In this document: positions 1 to 5,878 of the stretch, one piece after another | How the letters are laid out: the number at the start of each line of letters is the position of its first letter | How positions within the stretch are numbered: position 1 is the first letter of the stretch | From: Bacteroidia bacterium | Lineage (GTDB): Bacteria; Bacteroidota; Bacteroidia; Flavobacteriales; Flavobacteriaceae | Direction: 5' to 3' | Length of the DNA: 7,932 nt | Assembly (NCBI GenBank): GCA_018679315.1 | Contig: JAHHLF010000095.1 | Location: 1-7,932, forward strand | The notes under the pieces: generated by a model | Told to the model about the DNA's origin: nothing | Seen by the model: only the letters and a program-made list of their open reading frames with translations | Databases searched by the model: none | Program-made: the position numbers and the translations under genes

Positions 1-625
1 GCGGGGTACCCGTGCCCCACAAAGTGACGGTTTCCTTTCCGCCTTCTTTGGCCTCATGAAACTTCCGGATCATGGCCGGTAGAACATGGGAAGTCTTCAG
101 GTCAAAATTATCGTTGGGGCCATAGAGGTTGGTGGGCATCAGGCTTACATAATCCCGTCCGTACTCGTCGCGCAAAGCTTCAATAAGTTTGATCCCCGTA
201 ATCTTGGCCAGGGCGTAACCTTCATTGGTAGGCTCCAGCGGCCCGGTTAGTAAATATTCTTCCTTCAATGGCTGAGGAGCCATTTTGGGATAGATACAGG
301 AACTCCCCAGGAAAATAAATTTTTCTACATTGTTCGTATGGGCAGCGTGAATCAAATTGTTCTGTATTTGCATATTTTCCATCAAAAAACCGTACTGGTC
401 TTGCTGGTTGGCCAGGATCCCCCCTACTCTTGCCGCAGCATCGATCACGACCTGAGGTCTTTCTTCCTTTATGAACCGGGCTACGGCCTTCTGGTCCCTT
501 AAATCCAACTCTGTACGGGTGCGTCCCATTAAATGACTGTAGCCCTCCTTTTCCAGGCAGCGCCAAACCGCAGAACCCACCAGGCCCTTATGGCCAGCAA
601 TAAATATCTTCACAGTTCTCTTCAT
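1..625 (-). CDS. fcl: GDP-L-fucose synthase (partial, C-terminus beyond window)
   Basis: This NADPH-dependent epimerase/reductase converts GDP-4-keto-6-deoxy-mannose, the Gmd product, to GDP-L-fucose in the cytosol. The first 208 residues are visible; the family is about 310-320 long, so roughly a third is missing at the left edge. An N-terminal Rossmann motif (IFIAGHKGLVGSA, residues 7-19) binds the nucleotide. The catalytic set known from Escherichia coli Fcl is all present with an offset of one: Ser108 and Cys110 in GSSCIYPK, Tyr137 and Lys141 in the YxxxK motif, and His180 in DLKTSH. The stretch MPTNLYGPNDNFD is a family hallmark. The ATG at 625 lies 3 bases after the gmd stop, so the two genes are surely co-transcribed. 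The old name is wcaG. I am highly confident of the family. Confidence 0.95.
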   Translation of the reverse strand, partial: MKRTVKIFIAGHKGLVGSAVWRCLEKEGYSHLMGRTRTELDLRDQKAVARFIKEERPQVVIDAAARVGGILANQQDQYGFLMENMQIQNNLIHAAHTNNVEKFIFLGSSCIYPKMAPQPLKEEYLLTGPLEPTNEGYALAKITGIKLIEALRDEYGRDYVSLMPTNLYGPNDNFDLKTSHVLPAMIRKFHEAKEGGKETVTLWGTGTP

Positions 626-628
626 GGC

Positions 629-1834
629 CTATTCGTAATAGTTCATCGTCTCAAATCCATTGTGGTCTAAATGGCGTTCCTTCTCCATCAATTTAAGATC
701 AGATACCACCATTTCCTTAACCAAGGCTTCCAGGTCATATGTGGGCTCCCAACCCAATTTGGTCTTGGCCTTTGTAGGGTCCCCAATTAAAAGGTCTACC
801 TCGGAAGGCCGATAATAACGGGGATCTATATTTAAAACTTCTGTGCCAATGGGTAATTGAAAATCCGCATTGTTACAGGCATCCACAAAAGCGCGCTCTT
901 CGCGCCCATGCCCCGAAAACTTCAATTGTATTCCTACCTCGTTAAAGGCCATAGTCACCAGCTCGCGCACTTTGGTACCCTTCCCTGTGGCAATTACCCA
1001 ATCTTCGGGCTCTTCCGCCTGTAAAATCATCCACATCATGCGAACATAATCCCTGGCATGACCCCAGTCGCGCACCGCATCCAGGTTGCCCAGGTACAGC
1101 TTGTCCTGTAAGCCCATGGCAATCCGTGCTACCGCACGAGTAATCTTACGCGTTACAAAAGTTTCGCCTCGTAAGGGGGATTCATGGTTAAAAAGGATCC
1201 CGTTACAAGCGAACATACCATAAGCTTCGCGATAGTTTACAGTGATCCAGTAGGCATAAAGTTTAGCCACCCCATAGGGACTTCGCGGGTGAAATGGGGT
1301 GGTTTCGGTTTGCGGCACTTCCTTAACCTTTCCATACAGTTCTGAAGTGGCCGCCTGATAGATCTTTACTTTCTTTTCCATCCCCAATAACCGTACGGCA
1401 TCCAATACGCGAAGCGCCCCAATTCCATCGGCATTAGCCGTGTATTCGGGTATTTCGAAAGAAACACCGACATGACTCATTGCAGCCAGATTGTATATCT
1501 CATCGGGTTGGATCTCCTGGATCAGCCGTATTAAATTCGTGCCATCGGTCATATCCCCATAGTGCAATATAAAATTGCGTTCCGCTTCATGGGGATCCTG
1601 GTAAAGATGATCTACCCGATCCGTATTAAATTGCGATGCCCTCCTTTTGAGGCCGTGTACGATATATCCTTTTTCTAGCAAGAATTCACTGAGGTAGGCC
1701 CCATCCTGTCCGGTGACACCGGTGATCAATGCGACCTTCTTACTCCTGTGGTCAGAGCGGGAACTATCCTTTTGGGCCTGATTAAGAACACCTTCGTATT
1801 TTTCCGATCTGATATCTAATTTATTTTTACCCAT
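629..1834 (-). CDS. gmd: GDP-mannose 4,6-dehydratase
   Basis: This short-chain dehydrogenase/reductase converts GDP-D-mannose to GDP-4-keto-6-deoxy-D-mannose, the first step to GDP-L-fucose. It has the dinucleotide motif GVTGQDGAYL at residues 39-48, the catalytic TSE at 163-165 (in AATSELYG), and Tyr187xxxLys191. The block LFNHESPLRGETFVTRK (215-231) is diagnostic of Gmd, as are LGNLDAVRDWGHARDYV and IDPRYYRPSEVD. I chose the ATG at 1834 (401 residues). It lies 4 bases after the stop of the upstream transferase, whereas the longer frame from 1885 would overlap that gene by 47 bases. Even so, about 30 mostly polar, charged residues precede the usual Gmd start (KKVALITG at 32), and no nearer ATG is in frame. 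The gene sits between the sugar-phosphate transferase and fcl in one operon. Confidence 0.95.
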   Translation of the reverse strand: MGKNKLDIRSEKYEGVLNQAQKDSSRSDHRSKKVALITGVTGQDGAYLSEFLLEKGYIVHGLKRRASQFNTDRVDHLYQDPHEAERNFILHYGDMTDGTNLIRLIQEIQPDEIYNLAAMSHVGVSFEIPEYTANADGIGALRVLDAVRLLGMEKKVKIYQAATSELYGKVKEVPQTETTPFHPRSPYGVAKLYAYWITVNYREAYGMFACNGILFNHESPLRGETFVTRKITRAVARIAMGLQDKLYLGNLDAVRDWGHARDYVRMMWMILQAEEPEDWVIATGKGTKVRELVTMAFNEVGIQLKFSGHGREERAFVDACNNADFQLPIGTEVLNIDPRYYRPSEVDLLIGDPTKAKTKLGWEPTYDLEALVKEMVVSDLKLMEKERHLDHNGFETMNYYE

Positions 1835-1838
1835 TAGT

Positions 1839-3158
1839 CTAATTAGTTGACTTGTATTTTTTGAAAGCGTCCATGGCTTTTTCAAGAATTTTAGCCCTTT
1901 CTGCTGAGCTTGTTATTGCTGTTTTTTCGTGCATCCCTTCTGTTGGAACGTCTACTTTTTCTAGAAAACTTATTGGCGTGGGCTCCTCTTTGATCCTGGA
2001 TCCTATTTCGTCGACTACAACTTCTTCTGCAATAACGGGCATATCCACCGGCATTTTTACAGGGGTCGAGCCCATAGTATACGCTATAGCAAAAGGCAGG
2101 AAATAGTAGATAGGGGCCAACCCCAGAACCATAATCAGTTGTACCTGTATATTCAGCTCATTCAGGATCAAAACGGTGGCAATGAGCATGAGGTTCATCA
2201 GAGCAATGATGAATGTTGCCTGGAAATGTTTCAATCCGAGACCTAAAAGACGGTGGTGAATATGATTCCTGTCCGCCTTGAACAAGCTTTTCTTGTTCCA
2301 AATGCGAATGACACTAACTCTCATGGTATCCAACAAGGGAAAGGAGAGTACAGCAAGTACCAGCGCCGGACCGCTGGATACAGCAAAATTTCCGGTACTA
2401 TTAACAGCCAAAAAAGATACACCCAGAAAGGCTACAAGAAATCCCATAAAAAGGGAGCCGGTATCGCCCATAAACAACCTCTTTTTGGCAGATAGGTTGA
2501 AGAATAAAAATCCTGTGGTTGCACCGATCAGAGAGGAAGAAACTAAAAGTAGTAACCCATCCCCATTGAGAAAGAAAAAGGGCATAAAGGTCGCGCAGGT
2601 GATCAAGGTAATTGTCCCAGCCAGGCCGTCAATGCCATCAATTAAGTTATAAGCATTGATCAGCAACAGAAAAATCAGAATTGTGAATATGGCAGATACC
2701 CAATACGGCAATATACCTACTCCCATGAGGCCAAAAAAGCTCTCAATCCTGATATCGGCCAGAAAAACTACCAATATTGCGGCCAATACCTGCCCCACTA
2801 TTTTTTTACTTGGGGCCAGTGCAATTAAATCGTCCTTAACCCCTAAAAAAAATAAGATCATACTCCCAGCCAGGACGGATAAGAGTTTGAGTAACTCCCA
2901 TTGACTCAACCCGGTTACCAGGGCCAACAGGATGGAGGTAAGACTAAAACTGATAAAGAGTCCCACCCCTCCCATGGTAGGTACCTTATTACCATGCAAG
3001 CTCCGCGCTCCGGGTTCATCCATTAAATTTTTAGTCCTGACGGTATAAATGATGATCGGGTAGATCTTAAGCGATACGAGGAATGGAATTGCCAAACCGG
3101 CCAAGGCCAAAACAGGGGCTTTTAAAACAGGGGTAAGGTCAAACATTAAGTGGCTCAT
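1839..3158 (-). CDS. Polyprenyl-phosphate sugar-1-phosphate transferase, WecA/MraY family
   Basis: This polytopic inner-membrane enzyme should transfer a HexNAc-1-phosphate from a UDP-sugar to undecaprenyl phosphate and so start a lipid-linked glycan. Family motifs appear in order: MDEPGARSLHGNKVPTMGG (46-64), Asp109-Asp110 in GVKDDL, NAYNLIDGIDGLAG (168-181), FMGDTGSL (229-236) and the HIHHRLL box (299-305), which marks the WecA/TagO branch rather than MraY itself. Hydrophobic helices fill residues 15-360. The last ~75 residues (365-439) are charged and non-membrane, an extra tail compared with ~350-residue family members, probably cytoplasmic. The ATG at 3158 is taken as start; an in-frame ATG at 3146 (residue 5) is equally possible. 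It is first in a three-gene operon with gmd and fcl. The sugar specificity (GlcNAc, GalNAc, QuiNAc or FucNAc) cannot be read from the sequence, so no symbol is given. Confidence 0.9.
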   Translation of the reverse strand: MSHLMFDLTPVLKAPVLALAGLAIPFLVSLKIYPIIIYTVRTKNLMDEPGARSLHGNKVPTMGGVGLFISFSLTSILLALVTGLSQWELLKLLSVLAGSMILFFLGVKDDLIALAPSKKIVGQVLAAILVVFLADIRIESFFGLMGVGILPYWVSAIFTILIFLLLINAYNLIDGIDGLAGTITLITCATFMPFFFLNGDGLLLLVSSSLIGATTGFLFFNLSAKKRLFMGDTGSLFMGFLVAFLGVSFLAVNSTGNFAVSSGPALVLAVLSFPLLDTMRVSVIRIWNKKSLFKADRNHIHHRLLGLGLKHFQATFIIALMNLMLIATVLILNELNIQVQLIMVLGLAPIYYFLPFAIAYTMGSTPVKMPVDMPVIAEEVVVDEIGSRIKEEPTPISFLEKVDVPTEGMHEKTAITSSAERAKILEKAMDAFKKYKSTN

Positions 3159-3572
3159 AGGTGGGGCTATAAGTCATTTTTCCGGTTCACAGGCTCTCCT
3201 TGGAGCTTGGCACCTGTATTTCCAGTAGTTTTTACATCATTATTTTGGTCGTGTGAAAAAGAACTTGACTACAAAATAAGGCTTTGGAAAAGTCATTACT
3301 TTTTCACACAAGGAAATTAAAGATTACATTGATAAGATTGAAATTCTTTCTTACTAGTTATTAACAATACCTTTTATTTCAATCATAATAGAATTTGAAC
3401 GTGATATAATTTTTACACCCTGTACTAAATCTGAATCAAATTATGTCTATCGGCAGCCTTTCGTAAGTAATATTCACAGAAGGCCCATACAATCATTATA
3501 TGGCCGGCTAGGTAAACACTCGCCATGTTTTTTAATTCCCGTTGGACCAAATTGGGTTTTGGAATTTGGTGT
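3159..3572. other. AT-rich intergenic region without a recognisable gene
   Basis: These 414 bases separate the polysaccharide operon from the upstream PagL-like gene; both are read leftwards. I see no open frame above about 12 codons that looks real, no tRNA-like fold, and no full TTG-N19-TAnnTTTG promoter on the minus strand. The best partial match is TTATTTTG, read on minus at 3272-3279. The stretch must contain the leader, and probably the promoter, of the operon starting at 3158. Two interrupted inverted repeats, listed separately, are its only clear structures. It is visibly more AT-rich than the flanking genes between about 3230 and 3480. Confidence 0.7.
3251..3309. repeat. Interrupted 11-bp inverted repeat in the polysaccharide operon leader
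   Basis: The arms GTGTGAAAAAG (3251-3261) and CTTTTTCACAC (3299-3309) match perfectly. Inside them TGACT (3266-3270) and AGTCA (3291-3295) also pair, extending a long stem with one asymmetric bulge. An alternative pairing uses TTATTTTG (3240-3247) with CAAAATAA (3272-3279). The element ends about 90 bases upstream of the transferase start, so it probably lies in its promoter or 5' leader. No T-run follows the stem on the operon strand, so it is not a textbook terminator. It could be a protein-binding site, an RNA leader structure, or chance; the function is unknown. Confidence 0.55.
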
Positions 3573-3579
3573 TTACCTA
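3509..3579. repeat. Nested inverted repeats overlapping the 3' end of the PagL-like gene
   Basis: The outer arms TAGGTAAACAC (3509-3519) and GTGTTTACCTA (3569-3579) are a perfect 11-bp inverted repeat with a 49-base spacer. The right arm covers the TAA stop codon (3573-3575) of the minus-strand gene. Inside, ACCAAATT (3546-3553) and AATTTGGT (3563-3570) form a perfect 8-bp stem with a 9-base loop, and this stem overlaps the outer right arm by two bases. In the transcript the small hairpin would form directly after the stop codon. It may aid termination or protect the 3' end, but no U-tract follows. No flanking target-site duplication is visible, so a mobile origin is unproven. Confidence 0.55.
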
Positions 3580-4151
3580 AGGGCATAATTCAATCCAACA
3601 CTCCAGATTAAATTATTTAAACCGCCATTGGGATATCTGATATTTGCATTGCTAAGATGTCTGAATCCGGTCCTGAAATCCAGATCCATATTCTTTAATA
3701 CATGAACATTTATACCGGTCATAAAATTAGATGAAAAGTTAATGCCCCGCGATTGCCTCTCAGGGCTTCCTGTAATATACATAGGTCCCGTACTTAGTAA
3801 AAGATAGATTGCAATGCCTTGATCCTCAGAATGCAAGCTGGGTGCTATGCCTGCAGCAAAACCCCACTCTGCACCTTGTATTTCTATCCCGTCATATACC
3901 TCATTCCTATACCGGGACAAATTGATCTGTGGAGATACTAAAACGTCGAAATCCAAAATTCGTCCGGGGAATAATTTATACGAATATTGAATTTCTATTT
4001 GCCTGATATCATACTGGTAATTGAGATCCAGTTTCACAAATTCCAGGCTCTGTCCGCCAAAACCGTAGAAAAGTCCGATTTTGTTTCTTTCAGGATTGGC
4101 ATGGGAAGTCTGGGCCTGAGCGAGGAATACACTCATACAGAGGAAACACAT
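3573..4151 (-). CDS. PagL-like outer-membrane protein (lipid A deacylase / acyloxyacyl hydrolase family)
   Basis: This is a 192-residue exported protein with the alternating pattern of a small eight-stranded outer-membrane beta-barrel and a terminal NYALR. PagL removes the 3-O-linked acyl chain of lipid A. The family signature is present: RHLSNANIRYPNGGLN, with His165 and Ser167 matching PagL His126 and Ser128. The third triad member, Glu140 in Pseudomonas aeruginosa PagL, falls by spacing on Asn179, so activity is uncertain. The signal peptide from the ATG at 4151 (MCFLCMSVFLAQAQ) lacks the usual basic N-terminus. The frame stays open upstream and would supply NKTWLV before this Met, but holds no ATG, GTG or TTG before the stop at 4272-4274. 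The true start may be a rare ATC/ATT codon. The gene stands alone, with 194 bases separating it from the divergent nuclease gene. Confidence 0.72.
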   Translation of the reverse strand: MCFLCMSVFLAQAQTSHANPERNKIGLFYGFGGQSLEFVKLDLNYQYDIRQIEIQYSYKLFPGRILDFDVLVSPQINLSRYRNEVYDGIEIQGAEWGFAAGIAPSLHSEDQGIAIYLLLSTGPMYITGSPERQSRGINFSSNFMTGINVHVLKNMDLDFRTGFRHLSNANIRYPNGGLNNLIWSVGLNYALR

Positions 4152-4345
4152 GACTAACCATGTTTTATTGATGGTTCCTGGGTGATTAGAATAATGAAGG
4201 GGGAAATTACGAAACCCTGTGGAAATTAAGTAGATTATGAGGATGTAATAATAATTGGAATTTGTCTTTTGTCACCTGAATACCTGCAGCCAGGTTTGGA
4301 ATTTAGTAGACACATAACTTAACTTTATCCCCCTAACTGAATTTT

Positions 4346-5737
4346 TTGTATTGCATTGTCGACATAGAGACTACCGGGAACGGGATCGTGGGAAATAAGA
4401 TCACCGAGATCGCCATATTTAAACATGATGGCGAGCAGGTGATCGATGAATACCACAGCCTTGTCAATCCGCAATGTGAGATACCATACTTTATAACTGG
4501 TCTCACCGGCATAGATAATCAGATGGTGCGGAAGTCGCCACTGATCTCCGATATTGCCTCTGATATACACGAATTTACACAGGACCAGATCTTTGTGGCC
4601 CATAGTGTAAATTTTGATTATAATGTGATCAAGCATGAACTCAAAGGGCTCGGCCAAAGCTATGTTCGAAAGAAACTCTGCACTGTGCGCTTATCCAGGA
4701 AACTATTCCCGGGATTTAATTCATACAGTCTTGGCAAACTTTGTTCCTCCCTTGAGATCCCATTGTACGACAGGCACCGGGCTCGGGGCGATGCTCAGGC
4801 AACTGTACTTTTATTTGAAAAGATCTTAGGTTCAGACAGCTCTGAAGAAGTTATAAAGACATTCCTGAATGCCCGCTCCCAGGAAGCCACACTGCCACCC
4901 TTGCTATCCAGGGAAGTCTATGATGAATTGCCTTCCTCTCCGGGAATCTACTATTTCAAAAATGCATCTGGTGAGATCATTTATGTGGGCAAGGCTAAGA
5001 ATATCCAGAAACGCGTACTCGGGCATTTCTATGATAAAAGCACAAAGGAAGTGCGCATGTGTCGGGAAACGGCTCAGATCGATCACGAGGAATCAGGCAG
5101 CGAATTGCTGGCTTTGCTTATGGAAACGGCTGCCATTAAACATCATTTTCCCTTGTATAACAGTGCTCAAAAAGGATTTTTAAGACAGTATGCCCTATTT
5201 TCATATGAGGATCGAAATGGCGTTAAACACCTGGCTTATAATTCTTTGAAAAATGTATCAAGCCCATTGATCATATTTACGACCACCACGGACTGCCGAT
5301 TGTTCATGGAACAGATCTGCCTGGAATTTGACCTCTGCCCAAAATATTGCCATTTGCAGGAAAATGTACCGTCTTGCGATCATTTTCGGATTAGCTGCAA
5401 AGGGGTATGCCGCGATGAAGAACTTTTTGCCGAATACAACTTAAGAGTAGATCAGGCGGTGGCCTTTATGAAAGCAGGGCAAGAAAATCTGCTGATTCGG
5501 GCTAAAGGAAGAAATTTTGATGAGTATGGCTTTGCCTTACTGAGCGAAGGAACATTTAAAGGTTATGGTTTTGTTCCGGCCGAAGTAGCTGTACAAAACC
5601 TGGATGATCTTGAGCCTTTTCTAGTCGCCCAGCGGGATACGCCTGAAGCCAGGCGCTATATGTATTCGCATGCCGCCAAATATCCGGATACGGTAGTTGA
5701 TCTATCCCTTCAGTCATCAGAAACTACTGGGGAATAA
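4346..5737 (+). CDS. DnaQ-like DEDDh exonuclease fused to GIY-YIG (UvrC/Cho-like) nuclease
   Basis: This is a two-nuclease protein, probably acting in DNA repair or DNA-end processing in the cytosol. Residues 1-165 are a DEDDh 3'-5' exonuclease: Asp6 and Glu8 in DIETTG, Asp91 in HSVNFDYN, and His144 and Asp149 in HRARGD. Residues 195-275 are a GIY-YIG domain: GIY at 200-202, IYVGKAKNIQKRV at 212-224 with Arg223, and Glu260 in LLME. After it lie six cysteines (325, 331, 335, 344, 351, 355), recalling the cysteine region that follows the nuclease domain of UvrC and Cho. The C-terminus (390-430) keeps a GYGFV block and has no UvrC RNase H-like or HhH domains. The start is TTG at 4346; an in-frame stop lies at 4334-4336 and the first catalytic Asp is residue 6, so no ATG can serve. 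The stop is 3 bases from that of the convergent small gene. Confidence 0.9.
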   Translation: MYCIVDIETTGNGIVGNKITEIAIFKHDGEQVIDEYHSLVNPQCEIPYFITGLTGIDNQMVRKSPLISDIASDIHEFTQDQIFVAHSVNFDYNVIKHELKGLGQSYVRKKLCTVRLSRKLFPGFNSYSLGKLCSSLEIPLYDRHRARGDAQATVLLFEKILGSDSSEEVIKTFLNARSQEATLPPLLSREVYDELPSSPGIYYFKNASGEIIYVGKAKNIQKRVLGHFYDKSTKEVRMCRETAQIDHEESGSELLALLMETAAIKHHFPLYNSAQKGFLRQYALFSYEDRNGVKHLAYNSLKNVSSPLIIFTTTTDCRLFMEQICLEFDLCPKYCHLQENVPSCDHFRISCKGVCRDEELFAEYNLRVDQAVAFMKAGQENLLIRAKGRNFDEYGFALLSEGTFKGYGFVPAEVAVQNLDDLEPFLVAQRDTPEARRYMYSHAAKYPDTVVDLSLQSSETTGE

Positions 5738-5740
5738 AGC

Positions 5741-5866
5741 TCATTCCGACTTCTTACCGCTATTCATCAAACTAACAAGTGCAACAACCAGTACAATGAC
5801 GACCAGGGCAAAAACCCCTATCATAATAATTCCGTTGCTCCAATCTACTAAGGGAATTTGACTCAC
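5741..5866 (-). CDS. Small single-pass membrane protein downstream of persulfide dioxygenase
   Basis: This is a 41-codon frame starting at GTG 5866, 12 bases after the TAA of the dioxygenase gene, and ending in TGA at 5741-5743. The product opens with a short polar segment (SQIPLVDWSNG, residues 2-12). A strongly hydrophobic helix follows at about 13-34, rich in Val, Leu and Ile (GVFALVVIVLVVALVSLM at 17-34), then a basic tail NSGKKSE. By the positive-inside rule the tail would be cytoplasmic. A shorter version from the ATG at 5824 (27 residues) would keep the helix. I do not recognise a named family. The spacing and strand argue for co-transcription, and perhaps translational coupling, with the persulfide dioxygenase. 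It might anchor or assist a sulfur enzyme at the membrane, but that is a guess. Confidence 0.65.
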   Translation of the reverse strand: MSQIPLVDWSNGIIMIGVFALVVIVLVVALVSLMNSGKKSE

Positions 5867-5878
5867 AATAATATTGAC

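Noticed and set aside
222..566. Antisense-frame open reading frame of 114 codons
   Set aside because: It overlaps the intact fcl frame on the same strand in another phase, has low-complexity arginine/glycine-rich sequence and no family features. The fcl frame keeps all catalytic residues.
1835..1885. Longer start for gmd at 1885
   Set aside because: It would overlap the transferase gene by 47 bases and add residues with no Gmd similarity. The ATG at 1834 gives normal operon spacing.
2253..2904. Plus-strand open frames of 80-124 codons opposite the sugar transferase
   Set aside because: They are antisense to a clear membrane-enzyme gene with all motifs. Their Lys/Asn/Pro-rich sequence is what reverse reading of hydrophobic codons produces.
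3251..3309. Reading the inverted repeat as a proven Bacteroides-type invertible capsule promoter
   Set aside because: Known invertible promoters use longer repeats about 190 bases apart with a promoter inside. Here the spacer is 37 bases and no full TTG/TAnnTTTG promoter is visible. It is kept only as a question.
3546..3570. Rho-independent terminator after the PagL-like gene
   Set aside because: The stem is good but AT-rich, and no T-tract follows on either strand.
4152..4345. Promoters in the divergent gap between the PagL-like gene and the nuclease gene
   Set aside because: No TAnnTTTG box with correctly spaced TTG was found on either strand, so no promoter is called.
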